Notes: generated by a model not told the origin, from the letters alone. A stretch of DNA of 64,000 nucleotides from Aeromicrobium flavum (GCF_007992115.1 NZ_BJZQ01000002.1:232205-296204); one strand, 5' to 3'. Positions 34,074 to 41,482 are shown, counted from the stretch's first letter. Program-made: numbers and translations.

Positions 34074-34767
34074 CGGGCTGGTCCTCCAGCCGGAACCCCA
34101 CGCCGCGGACGTTGGCGATGTGCACCGGCGCGCCGGCGTCCTCCAGCTTCTGGCGCAGGCGGCCCACGGCGGCGTCGACCATCTTCGTCGAGCCGAACCA
34201 GTTCTCGTCCCACACCTCGCTGGTCAACCGCTCGCGGGTGACGACGGCGCCGCGCACCTCGTCGAGCAGGACCAGCACGTCGAACTCCTTGGACGTCACC
34301 GCGACCTCGGCGTCGTCCACCCAGATGCGCCGGGCGGCCACGTCGACCCGCAGGCCGGACGTGGCGGGGGCGGCGGCCAGGGGTGCCGCGGCCTCGACGG
34401 GGGCGCTGCGCCGCAGCAGCGCCCGCGCCCGTGCGAGGAGCTCGGCCAGGCCGAAGGGCTTGGCGAGGTAGTCGTCGGCCCCGACGTCCAGCCCGACCAC
34501 GCGGTCGAGCTCACCGTCGCGGGCGGTAAGGATGATGATGCCGCCCTGGTACCCGCCCTCGCGGGCGCGGCGGCAGACATCGAGGCCGTCGATGTCGGGC
34601 AGGCCCAGGTCGAGGAGCACGAGATCGAGCGGCCCGGACGCGATGCGCTCGACCGCGGCGAGGCCCTCGGACACCCACTCGACGACGTAGCCCTCACGCT
34701 CGAGCGTGCGAACGAGCGGCGGGGCGATCTTGTCGTCGTCCTCGACGACCAGCACGTGGGTGGTCAT
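34066..34767 (-). CDS. OmpR-family response regulator of the SipW/TasA-like cluster
   Basis: A 233-residue regulator. The receiver has Glu9/Asp10/Asp11, phosphoacceptor Asp53 (LLDLGLPDIDG) and Lys in YLAKPFG. A winged-helix DNA-binding domain lies at about 140-228 (VAVTSKEFDVL … VDAAVGRLRQKL … VRGVGFRL). OmpR-type proteins bind direct repeats spaced one helical turn. Such repeats, every 11 bp, precede both promoters of this cluster (37037-37074 and 38426-38463), so this protein is their likely activator. The ATG at 34767 is preferred; a GTG at 34773 would overlap the previous stop. Confidence 0.9.
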   Translation of the reverse strand: MTTHVLVVEDDDKIAPPLVRTLEREGYVVEWVSEGLAAVERIASGPLDLVLLDLGLPDIDGLDVCRRAREGGYQGGIIILTARDGELDRVVGLDVGADDYLAKPFGLAELLARARALLRRSAPVEAAAPLAAAPATSGLRVDVAARRIWVDDAEVAVTSKEFDVLVLLDEVRGAVVTRERLTSEVWDENWFGSTKMVDAAVGRLRQKLEDAGAPVHIANVRGVGFRLEDQPGA

Positions 34768-34769
34768 GA

Positions 34770-35162
34770 TCACCGAGCATAGGGGCGACGCGTGTGACGC
34801 ATGTGCTCAGCGCGCACGCGCGCGTCCCCCCACAGCAGGACCGGGATCGCGGCGCAGAGCACCAGGAACGAGATGTGGACGACCATCGGGCCCGCCACGC
34901 CACCGCCCGGCAGGCCGGCGGTCAGCGCGAGCAGGGCGCCGCCGGCGGTGGCCGGCGCCAGCAGCAGCGCGGCGAGGTGCGACTCGAAGCAGTTGTGGAA
35001 CCACATCTTGGCGGCGGTGAGCACGGCGACGACGGCCAGCACGCCCTCGAGCAACGCGTACGTCGGGGACGTCGAGGCGATCATGCGCTGCACGAGCAGG
35101 GCGCCGATCGTCAGGCAGACGAGGGCGGCTGCACGGGAGGCGGGGGTGCGGAGGCGTCTCAT
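34770..35162 (-). CDS. Small four-helix membrane protein in the SipW/TasA-like cluster
   Basis: A 130-residue protein with about four membrane helices (near 10-28, 37-58, 62-86 and 90-112) and a basic C-terminus with several His and Arg residues (…EHMRHTRRPYAR). I recognise no family. It starts on the last base of the Ig-like gene and its stop touches the start of the response-regulator gene, so it is made with both. It could be an export accessory or a partner of the sensor kinase; this is inference from position only. Confidence 0.75.
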   Translation of the reverse strand: MRRLRTPASRAAALVCLTIGALLVQRMIASTSPTYALLEGVLAVVAVLTAAKMWFHNCFESHLAALLLAPATAGGALLALTAGLPGGGVAGPMVVHISFLVLCAAIPVLLWGDARVRAEHMRHTRRPYAR

Positions 35163-36982
35163 CAGAAATCTCTGTCGGCGGTGCCGGATTCGGTGATCGT
35201 CGTGGTCGAACTGCGGTTGCCGAAGAGGTCGGTGACCGCGTTCGAGGGCGCCCACGTCATGGTCTTGCTCGTGGTGACGGTCTTGAGCGAGGTCGTCTTG
35301 CCGCTCGCGAGGGAGCCGAGCCTGACGGTGACCACCGAGCGCTCGAGGCCGTTGACCGTGACGGTCGAGGCGGTCATGGTCGCATCGAAGAAGACCGTCG
35401 TGTACTTGACGTAGTCGCCCTTGAGGTTGACCTCGCCCAGGCCGAGCGCGGCCGAGCCGGCGGCGTTGTAGACCTCGAGGCTGTCCGCCGAGCCGAGGCG
35501 CCACATCAGCGCGCCGTCGCGCAGTCGGACCCGGACGTTCGTCGCCGCGCCGTTCCAGCCACTGAGGACGGTGGCGGGGTTGATCTGCGTCGTGTACGTG
35601 AAGGCGATCGTGTCGTTCGCGCCCAGTTGGCCCGCGACACTGCCCGAGCCGTTGAACGCCTGAACGTCGGCGCCGGCGAGAGGGCTGTTGTCGACGATCG
35701 TGCTCTCGGTCGCCGACACCGTCGTCGCGCCCTTGCCGTCGAGCAGCACCGCGCGCAGGTCGTACCCGCCGCTGGCGACCCGGGTGGTGTCCCAGGCGCA
35801 CGAGTAGGGGGCCGTCGTGTCGGTGCAGACGTCGGTCCACGTCGAGCCGCCACTGGGGGCCGACTGGATGCGCACCGAGGTGACACCTGCGGTGGAGCTC
35901 GCCTCGGCCGTGAGGGTGGCGGTGCGGTGGAGCAGGACGCCGGGATCGTTGAGCGAGACCGACGAGATCGTGTTGTCGACGACGCGGTTCGCGACCGTCG
36001 TCGAGGTGGTGGTGTTGCCGGCCTCGTCGGTGGCGATCGCACGGAAGGCGTACGTGCCGTTCACCAGGTCGGTCGTGGCGACGCGGCAGGACCACGGCTC
36101 CTCGACGAGGCTGCAGATGGTCTTCCACGTGCCGCCGGCGAGCTGCGCCTGGATCGCGACCGTGGCCACGCCCGAGTGTGCGTCCGTCGCCGCGGCGGCG
36201 AAGGTGCGGGTGCCGCTCAGCGGCGAGCCGGGATCGGTCATCGTCACCGACGGGGCGACGTTGTCGACCGTGACGTCGGGGACGACCTCGGAGCCATAGA
36301 CCGACGTGCCCGCCACCAACTGGGCGCGGAGCTCGTAGTCGCCGGCCATCGTGCCGGTGTTCCAGGAGCAGGTGTAGGGCGAGACGAGGCCGGAGCACGC
36401 GTTCGTCCACGCGTTCGTGCTGCCGTTGACGCGGTACTGCAGGCGGACCGTGTGGCTGAGCGTGCCGGCACCGAACACCGAGGCCGAGAGCGGGACCGTG
36501 CCGCGGACGACGTCGCCCGGGTCGTTCATGACGACGAGCAGCTTGTTCGCCACGGCGGTGCGGACCGAGGCGGAGGTGGCCTCGTAGCCGCCGAGGTCGA
36601 CCGCGCGGGCGCGCAGGTCGTACTGGCCGTCGGCCAGGCCGGTCGTGCTCCAAGGGCAGCTGTACGGGGCCGTGGTGTCGGTGCACAGCGCGGTCCACGT
36701 GCCGGAGCCGACGGGGGCGTACTCGATCGTGACGGACTTGACGCCGGCCCCGGCGTCGGTGGCGTCGGCGGCGATGGTGACCGCGCCCTGGACGGCGGCG
36801 CCGGGCGACGTGACGGCGACCGTGGGGGGCGTCCAGTCGGCGGCGGCGCGGACCGACGCGGTGTTCCCAGAGGTGGAGGTGAAGGTCGCCGAGGAGGAGG
36901 TGGGGGCCAGCAGCGCCACGGTGGTGGCGGCGGCGAGCGCGGCCAGGACGGCCAGCGGGCGACGGGCGCGGTTCGTGCGCAT
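35162..36982 (-). CDS. Secreted four-module Ig-like protein with SipW-type signal
   Basis: A 606-residue exported protein. Residues 1-41 form a basic, hydrophobic signal ending in SSSATFTSTSGNT, the same motif as in the TasA-like protein. Four Ig-like modules of about 90 residues follow (about 48-430). Each has a paired cysteine pattern C-x8-C (CTDTTAPYSC, CSGLVSPYTC, CSLVEEPWSC, CTDTTAPYSC) and repeated DPG/DNT linkers. A different C-terminal domain covers about 435-606. There is no LPxTG motif or C-terminal anchor. It is probably a fibre-associated adhesin. The ATG at 36982 is preferred because a ribosome site precedes it. Confidence 0.8.
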   Translation of the reverse strand: MRTNRARRPLAVLAALAAATTVALLAPTSSSATFTSTSGNTASVRAAADWTPPTVAVTSPGAAVQGAVTIAADATDAGAGVKSVTIEYAPVGSGTWTALCTDTTAPYSCPWSTTGLADGQYDLRARAVDLGGYEATSASVRTAVANKLLVVMNDPGDVVRGTVPLSASVFGAGTLSHTVRLQYRVNGSTNAWTNACSGLVSPYTCSWNTGTMAGDYELRAQLVAGTSVYGSEVVPDVTVDNVAPSVTMTDPGSPLSGTRTFAAAATDAHSGVATVAIQAQLAGGTWKTICSLVEEPWSCRVATTDLVNGTYAFRAIATDEAGNTTTSTTVANRVVDNTISSVSLNDPGVLLHRTATLTAEASSTAGVTSVRIQSAPSGGSTWTDVCTDTTAPYSCAWDTTRVASGGYDLRAVLLDGKGATTVSATESTIVDNSPLAGADVQAFNGSGSVAGQLGANDTIAFTYTTQINPATVLSGWNGAATNVRVRLRDGALMWRLGSADSLEVYNAAGSAALGLGEVNLKGDYVKYTTVFFDATMTASTVTVNGLERSVVTVRLGSLASGKTTSLKTVTTSKTMTWAPSNAVTDLFGNRSSTTTITESGTADRDF

Positions 36983-37036
36983 CGGTCCACCTGCCTTCTC
37001 ACTCCGGGTCATGTCATCAACGCTACGGAGGAGCGG

Positions 37037-37074
37037 TCCACGGCTGATCCACGCGATCTCCACATGAGATCCAC
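37037..37074 (-). promoter_or_regulatory. Four 11-bp-phased response-regulator half-sites upstream of the Ig-like operon
   Basis: On the plus strand TCCAC occurs at 37037, 37048, 37059 and 37070, exactly 11 bp apart (GTGGA on the coding strand). Five bases then lead into CCTCCGTAGCGTT (37019-37031, minus strand), which contains a TAGCGT -10 box at 37020-37025. Site, spacing and -10 context are the same as upstream of the TasA-like gene. No good -35 hexamer is present, as expected for an activator-dependent promoter. Confidence 0.75.
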
Positions 37075-37102
37075 ACTTCGCGGACCGCAGGAGCCAGGGT
37101 CC

Positions 37103-37687
37103 TCAGACCGCCGTGGCGACCGGGCCGGGGACGGCCGCGGTGGGCTGGTCGTCCTCGGGCTTGGCGAAGAGGGCGCGGGTGAGCTCGACCATCGCGAAGA
37201 GCGCGATGAGGGCTGCCGGCACGCCGATGACGCCGATCCGGGTCTCGCGGTCGGCCAGCGCCATGAAGACGTACCCGGCGTACGGGACGGTCTGCTCCAC
37301 GACGGGCTGGGTGCCCGAGACGAGGCTGAACTCCCACGGGTCCGGGTCGGCGTTCGCGTCTCCCTGGGTGGTGTAGACGCGGGCGCCGTTCTCGCCGGGC
37401 TCGATCGTGAGGATCCGGTGCGTGACGAGGTTCGTGACGCCGCTGTCGGCCGGCGGCAGGTAGGTGATGACGTCGCCGACGGCGAGGTCGTCGACGGGCA
37501 CGGGCTTCTCGAAGGCGATGGAGCCCTTCTCGAAGGTGCCGGACATCGAGCCGCCCGTGATCACGTAGCGCTCGTAGCCCAGGAGGCCCGGCGCGATGTA
37601 CGCGACGCTGGCGGCGGTGATGGCGACGAGGAGCAGGGTCGTGAGGAGGCTGCCCAGGCGGCCGGCGGTCCGGGTGACGTGCTTCAT
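37103..37687 (-). CDS. sipW: SipW-type signal peptidase I
   Basis: A 194-residue protein with two membrane helices (about 10-35 and 150-175). The catalytic domain has Ser47 in GGSMSG and His90 in LVTHRIL, where canonical bacterial enzymes have lysine, and Asp110 in TQGDANADPDP. The Ser/His(/Asp) set defines the ER-type/SipW class of signal peptidases. SipW enzymes process TasA/camelysin precursors. Two proteins with matching signal motifs are encoded on either side, and the TasA-like gene ends 121 bp upstream on the same strand. Confidence 0.92.
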   Translation of the reverse strand: MKHVTRTAGRLGSLLTTLLLVAITAASVAYIAPGLLGYERYVITGGSMSGTFEKGSIAFEKPVPVDDLAVGDVITYLPPADSGVTNLVTHRILTIEPGENGARVYTTQGDANADPDPWEFSLVSGTQPVVEQTVPYAGYVFMALADRETRIGVIGVPAALIALFAMVELTRALFAKPEDDQPTAAVPGPVATAV

Positions 37688-37749
37688 CTCAGTGCTCCTG
37701 CGTCGCGGTGGTGCTGAAGGTCGGTGGTGGTCGAGCGCCGGGGCGGGGT

Positions 37750-37776
37750 GGCAGGGCGCCGGTACGACGCCCTGCC
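37750..37776 (-). terminator. Hairpin between the TasA-like gene and sipW
   Basis: GGCAGGGCG (37750-37758) pairs with CGCCCTGCC (37768-37776), a 9-bp stem with a 9-nt loop and no T-tract. It may act as a partial terminator or mRNA-stability element that keeps the substrate more abundant than its peptidase. Confidence 0.45.
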
Positions 37777-37808
37777 GTCAACCCGGGTTCCCCGGAATCT
37801 GGTGGGTC

Positions 37809-38342
37809 TTACTGGTTGGTGGTCGTGCCGTCGAGCTGCACGGCGTCCCAGCTGTAGACCGCGGTCGCGGCCTTGCCCTGCTGGGTGTTCGGCGCGGCCT
37901 GGTCCAACGTCACCGTGAAGGTGTAGTCGTTGGCCTCGCCGACGGCCCACTGGCCCAGCGTGTTCTTGGTGCCGTCGGCGAGTCCGCCGAACGTGCCCGT
38001 GTAGACCGTCGTGTTCTTGGTCGTGTTCTTGATGACGAGCTTGAGGTTCTCGCCGTCGAAGCCGTTGGTCGAGGAGACCTCGGTCAGCGAGAAGTTCGCC
38101 GGCAGCGAGCCCGTGTTGGTCAGCTTCAGCGAGCCGTTGAGGACGTCGCCGGGCTTGAGGTTCTCGAGGGAGAAGACGGCCTTGCCGTCCTTGGAGTTGG
38201 CCTGCGTCAGCGTGCCGGAGGTGGCGGCGCTGATCGTGTTGCCCGTCGTCGAGCTGAAGGTCGCACCCGAGCCCACGGCGATGGCGCCGGCGGCGAGCAG
38301 CGTGGCGAGGGGGGCGAGGGCCTTCTTCGAGCGAGTACGCAT
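37809..38342 (-). CDS. TasA/camelysin-like (CalY) fibre protein
   Basis: A 177-residue exported protein. Residues 1-36 form the signal: the basic start MRTRSKK, a hydrophobic core and SGATFSSTTGNT at the processing site. The mature part is a beta-rich domain with LKPGDVLNGSLKLTNTGSLPANFSLTEV, a segment characteristic of TasA/camelysin proteins and of the actinobacterial SipW-exported families. It probably forms or seeds extracellular fibres. sipW follows in the same direction. Its promoter region carries four phased repeats (38426-38463). Confidence 0.85.
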   Translation of the reverse strand: MRTRSKKALAPLATLLAAGAIAVGSGATFSSTTGNTISAATSGTLTQANSKDGKAVFSLENLKPGDVLNGSLKLTNTGSLPANFSLTEVSSTNGFDGENLKLVIKNTTKNTTVYTGTFGGLADGTKNTLGQWAVGEANDYTFTVTLDQAAPNTQQGKAATAVYSWDAVQLDGTTTNQ

Positions 38343-38425
38343 GATTTTCTCCTGGGGTTTCAGTTCCGGCTCCGCCTGCTGCGGTGTCGGTGCGGGTTGA
38401 CAGGAAGAACGTTACGGAGGCCAGA

Positions 38426-38463
38426 TCCACGGGATCTCCACATGAACTCCTCACCCATTCCTC
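38426..38463 (-). promoter_or_regulatory. Four 11-bp-phased response-regulator half-sites upstream of the TasA-like gene
   Basis: On the plus strand TCCAC at 38426 and 38437 and TCCTC at 38448 and 38459 are exactly 11 bp apart (GTGGA/GAGGA on the coding strand). Five bases then lead into CCTCCGTAACGTT (38408-38420, minus strand), which contains a TAACGT -10 box at 38409-38414. The predicted start gives a leader of about 60 nt before the ATG at 38342. Confidence 0.75.
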
Positions 38464-38575
38464 ACTTCAGCCCTCTTTCGTCACACGTCGGAACGGCGCG
38501 GAACGGACGTTCTCCCGGGGTCGGTGCGGCGCGGCGACCGGGGGCCGCGGGCTCGGCGGTCCGTATCCTGAGCGG

Positions 38576-39043
38576 GTGACGACCGTCCTGACCTACGGCA
38601 CCTTCGACCTGTTCCACATCGGCCACCTGCGGCTGCTGGAGCGACTCGGCGCGATGGGCGACCGACTGATCGTCGGCGTCTCGACCGACGAGTTCAACGC
38701 GGGCAAGGGCAAGAGCACCGTCGTCCCCTACGACGACCGCGCCGCCATCGTGGGCGCCATCAAGGGCGTCGACCTCGTCCTGCCCGAGCAGTCCTGGGAG
38801 CAGAAGCGGCTCGACATCGTCGAGCACGGCGTCGACGTGTTCGTCATGGGCGACGACTGGGCCGGGAAGTTCGACGACCTCGCCGACCTGTGCCGCGTCG
38901 AGTACCTGCCGCGCACGAAGGGCATCTCCACCACCGGCCTGAAGGAGATGCTGCGGGTGCTGGACCCTAACCACGTCGAGGAGATGCAGGACGCGCTGCG
39001 CGTCGTCTCCCGCCTCCTCGACCACTACCGCGACCTGACCTGA
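38576..39043 (+). CDS. tagD: Glycerol-3-phosphate cytidylyltransferase
   Basis: A 155-residue nucleotidyltransferase. The ATP/CTP-binding HxGH motif lies in TFDLFHIGHLRLLE (His14, His17), and RTKGISTT lies near residue 120, the family's second signature. It makes CDP-glycerol from glycerol-3-phosphate and CTP for glycerol-phosphate wall polymers. It is longer than the typical 129-132 residues by a C-terminal helix. TATCCT at 38564-38569 ends 6 nt before the GTG start (leaderless). It diverges from the TasA-like gene. Confidence 0.88.
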   Translation: MTTVLTYGTFDLFHIGHLRLLERLGAMGDRLIVGVSTDEFNAGKGKSTVVPYDDRAAIVGAIKGVDLVLPEQSWEQKRLDIVEHGVDVFVMGDDWAGKFDDLADLCRVEYLPRTKGISTTGLKEMLRVLDPNHVEEMQDALRVVSRLLDHYRDLT

Positions 39044-39110
39044 GCGCTGGCAGTGACGTTTCCGGGGTCGAACACGGCGTGTCGACCCCGGGAACGTCAC
39101 GCTCAGCGCT
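39043..39110. repeat. 68-bp palindromic repeat, copy 2
   Basis: It starts on the last base of the tagD stop codon and ends AGCGCT. The arms GTGACGTT (39053-39060) and AACGTCAC (39093-39100) are identical to those of copy 1 at 7792-7859, and the inner stem GGGTCGA/TCGACCC is also paired here. This copy is in inverse orientation to copy 1. It could fold as a terminator for tagD, but its recurrence marks it as a dispersed repeat. Confidence 0.75.
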
Positions 39111-39135
39111 TCCTCCGCGGTCCCGCACATGCGAA

Positions 39136-39162
39136 GGGCCGGGACCCCCGTGGCCCCGGCCC
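39136..39162 (-). terminator. Hairpin at the end of the sulfur gene cluster
   Basis: GGGCCGGG (39136-39143) pairs with CCCGGCCC (39155-39162), with an 11-nt loop. It lies 18 bp past the DUF1416 stop on the minus strand, in the interval between converging transcripts. Confidence 0.55.
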
Positions 39163-39180
39163 CTCGTGTGTGCGTCTGGT

Positions 39181-39477
39181 TCAGATGGCGACGGCGACGT
39201 CCGCGACCGATCCCGTGGCGGCGACGACCTGGGAGTCGACCACCTCGGCGCGCGGCGCGAGCGTGCGCAGCGTCCACGTGCCCGGCGCGGCGAAGAACCG
39301 GAACTGCCCGGTGGCCGAGGTGGGCACCTCGGCCGTGAACTCACCGTTGCGGTCGAGCAGGCGCACGTAGGCATTGCCGACGGGCTGCTCGCCACGCAGG
39401 ACGACGCCCTGGATCACGGCCTGGTTCGTCACGTCGACGCCCTCGAGGCTCGGTCCCCCCTGGATGGCTCCGCACAT
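39181..39477 (-). CDS. sseC: DUF1416 (SseC-like) protein
   Basis: A 98-residue protein beginning MCGAIQGGP and built as a beta-sandwich (GQFRFFAAPGTWTLRTLAPR), matching DUF1416/SseC. In mycobacteria SseC (Rv0814c, Rv3118) lies directly after the thiosulfate sulfurtransferase CysA, as it does here with 1 bp between the genes. Its role is linked to sulfur metabolism by context, without a defined activity. Confidence 0.87.
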   Translation of the reverse strand: MCGAIQGGPSLEGVDVTNQAVIQGVVLRGEQPVGNAYVRLLDRNGEFTAEVPTSATGQFRFFAAPGTWTLRTLAPRAEVVDSQVVAATGSVADVAVAI

Positions 39478-39478
39478 G

Positions 39479-40327
39479 TCAGGCCTCCCCGGGCTCGTCG
39501 CCGACCGCGACCGGCACGCCGCGCAGCGAGCCGTACTCGCTCCAGGAGCCGTCGTAGTTCTTGACGTTCTGGTAGCCGAGGATCTCGCTCAGCACGAACC
39601 AGGTGTGCGAGCTGCGCTCACCGATGCGGCAGTAGGCGATCGTGTCCTTGCCCTCGTCGAGGCCGGCGTTCGCGTAGAGGTCCTTGAGGTCCTCGTCCTT
39701 CTTGAACGTGCCGTCGTCGTTGGCGGCCTTGCTCCACGGCACGTTGCCGGCGGTGGGGATGTGGCCACCGATCTGCGCGGCCTCCTGCGGCAGGTGCGCC
39801 GGGGCGAGGAGCCGGCCCGCGAACTCGTCGGGGCTGCGCACGTCGATGAGGTTCTGCGTGCCGATCGCCGAGACGACCTCGTCGCGGTAGGCGCGGATGT
39901 CCTCGTTCGGCTGCTGCGCCGTGTAGGTGGTGGCCTCGCGGGTGACGACCTCGTCGGTCAGCTCACGGCTGTCGAGCTCCCACTTCTTGCGGCCGCCGTC
40001 GAGCAGGCGCAGGTCGGTGTGGCCGTAGTACTTGAGGTACCAGTAGGCGTAGGCCGCGAACCAGTTGTTGTTGCCGCCGTAGAAGACGACGGTGTCGTCG
40101 TTCGACACGCCCTTCTCGCTCAGCAGCTGCTCGAGGCGCTCCTTGCTGATGAAGTCGTGGCGCACGCCGTCCTGCAGGTCCTTCTTCCAGTCCAGCTTGA
40201 CGGCGCCGGGGATGTGGCCCTTGTCGTAGGCCTCGACGTCCTCGTCGACCTCGATGAGGACGACGTTCGCGTCGTTCAGGTGGTCCTCGACCCAGTCGGC
40301 GGTGACGAGTGCGGTCTCGCGGCTCAT
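39479..40327 (-). CDS. Thiosulfate sulfurtransferase (CysA/SseA type, tandem rhodanese)
   Basis: A 282-residue protein with two rhodanese domains. The C-terminal one carries the persulfide-forming Cys233 in YCRIGERSSHTW; the N-terminal one lacks the cysteine (VFYGGNNNW) and is structural. The CRIGERSS loop is that of the actinobacterial CysA2/CysA3 group (Rv0815c, Rv3117). It moves sulfane sulfur from thiosulfate to acceptors. The gene lies 51 bp after a DUF4395 gene, downstream of a cysteine leader peptide. Confidence 0.92.
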   Translation of the reverse strand: MSRETALVTADWVEDHLNDANVVLIEVDEDVEAYDKGHIPGAVKLDWKKDLQDGVRHDFISKERLEQLLSEKGVSNDDTVVFYGGNNNWFAAYAYWYLKYYGHTDLRLLDGGRKKWELDSRELTDEVVTREATTYTAQQPNEDIRAYRDEVVSAIGTQNLIDVRSPDEFAGRLLAPAHLPQEAAQIGGHIPTAGNVPWSKAANDDGTFKKDEDLKDLYANAGLDEGKDTIAYCRIGERSSHTWFVLSEILGYQNVKNYDGSWSEYGSLRGVPVAVGDEPGEA

Positions 40328-40378
40328 GGTGTTCCTTTTCCTCTGCGAAGTGGTGGTTGCGGCAGTTGGCTCAGGCGC

Positions 40379-40819
40379 TCAGGCCAGGGTTCTGGCGAGG
40401 CGGCGGGTGGTCAGGTAGAGCTCGCAGCCGAGGCAGAAGCCCGTGGTGGCGTTGAGCAGCGCGGCGACGAGGGCGAAGCCCACGGCGACGAGCCCGGCGG
40501 TGGTGGAGCCGGCCAGCAGTGCGGCCAGCCCGACCAGGGCGAAGGTGAGGCCGACCGCCTGGGCGAAGCGCGGCGGCCGGGCGTCCTCGGTGCGGTCAGG
40601 GGCGCCGATCCGCGGCCGGACGGCGGTGCGGAACAGCCACGACCACGGGGAGGCCGCCAGCGAGACGAACACACCGAGGGCGAAGATCACGGCCTGCCCG
40701 GCGAGCAGGACCTCGCGCACCGGGGACGGCGTGACGAGGACCAGCGCCAGGACGGCGGTGGTCGCCGCGGCGCCGAAGCGCAGCGCGCGCGGATCGACGA
40801 CGGTCGTGTCGTGGGACAT
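40379..40819 (-). CDS. DUF4395 membrane protein of the sulfur cluster
   Basis: A 146-residue protein with four membrane helices and a C-terminal CLGCELY motif (Cys-x2-Cys) typical of DUF4395. The counterpart in mycobacteria is Rv0817c or its fused relatives, beside a thioredoxin-like gene. The paired cysteines at the membrane face suggest thiol or sulfur-carrier chemistry, but none is proven. It is the first full gene after the leader peptide at 40871-40948, with the ribosome site GGAGAG before its ATG. Confidence 0.85.
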   Translation of the reverse strand: MSHDTTVVDPRALRFGAAATTAVLALVLVTPSPVREVLLAGQAVIFALGVFVSLAASPWSWLFRTAVRPRIGAPDRTEDARPPRFAQAVGLTFALVGLAALLAGSTTAGLVAVGFALVAALLNATTGFCLGCELYLTTRRLARTLA

Positions 40820-40870
40820 GAAGGCTCTCCGAACAGGAGTGAGGGCTGACGTGCGAAGCAGGCGGGACTG

Positions 40871-40948
40871 TCAGCGCAGACGACACAGCGCCGAACGCGT
40901 GCGGCAGTTGTCCACTGCGCGGCGTCGGGTGAGGTGTGTCGTGAACAT
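40871..40948 (-). CDS. Cysteine-responsive leader peptide (25 aa)
   Basis: A 25-codon open frame, ATG at 40948 and TGA at 40871-40873, encodes MFTTHLTRRRAVDNCRTRSA followed by LCRLR. The pattern …LTRRRAVD-x-CR-x2-SALCR is that of the short leader peptides found before sulfur-assimilation genes in actinobacteria. The two Cys codons lie close to the stop, so ribosome stalling at low Cys-tRNA could change access to the downstream ribosome site. It ends 51 bp before the DUF4395 start. The regulatory role is inferred. Confidence 0.75.
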   Translation of the reverse strand: MFTTHLTRRRAVDNCRTRSALCRLR

Positions 40949-41028
40949 GCCGCCAGACTAGGGGCCCAGGCCCGACACACCGGACGATCGTCTCGCAATG
41001 CGAGACCAATGTCCGAACTCCGAGACAG

Positions 41029-41454
41029 TCAGGCGGAGAGCGCGACGTCCAGCGCCACCAGCACCTGGTCCCGCGTCGGCGCGCCGGACGCGCGCCCGAC
41101 GACCCGCCCCTGCGCGTCGAGCACCAGCACCGTGGGCGTGCGCAGCACGTTCATCCGTCGCACCAGCTCGAGCTCGGCCTCGGCGTCGATCTCGACGGCC
41201 GCGACCCCCGGCACCAGCGACACGACCTGCCCCAGCACCTGACGCGTCGCCCGGCACGGGGCGCAGAAGGCGCTGGAGAACTGGACGAGGGTGGCCCGCT
41301 CCCCGAGCGGCGCCCCGATGTCGCCGGGCTCCAGCCGCTCGGAGTCGTCCGACTCGGGGGCCCGGGCGGTGAACCGGCCGTTCTTCCAGCGCATCGCCGC
41401 CGCCGAGAAAGCCGCGACGACCAGCGCCACCACCAGTACCTGGACCCCGGTCAT
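41029..41454 (-). CDS. Thioredoxin-like membrane-anchored protein
   Basis: A 141-residue protein. One N-terminal helix (residues 4-22) is followed by a thioredoxin fold with the redox motif FCAPCRAT (Cys64, Cys67) and the cis-Pro loop LRTPTVLVLD. It corresponds in order to ThiX (Rv0816c), next to the CysA2/SseC2 genes and facing glnR. It could reduce the persulfide or disulfides of the cluster proteins. The gene ends 81 bp before the leader peptide start, so the latter may have its own promoter. Confidence 0.87.
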   Translation of the reverse strand: MTGVQVLVVALVVAAFSAAAMRWKNGRFTARAPESDDSERLEPGDIGAPLGERATLVQFSSAFCAPCRATRQVLGQVVSLVPGVAAVEIDAEAELELVRRMNVLRTPTVLVLDAQGRVVGRASGAPTRDQVLVALDVALSA

Positions 41455-41482
41455 CGACTCTCCTCCTCGCGTCCGCCACCGT

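Noticed and set aside
37037..38463. Short repeats with regular spacing considered as a CRISPR remnant
   Set aside because: The units are 5 bp with a 6-bp gap, placed directly at promoters with a shared -10 box. There are no spacer-length intervals and no cas genes.
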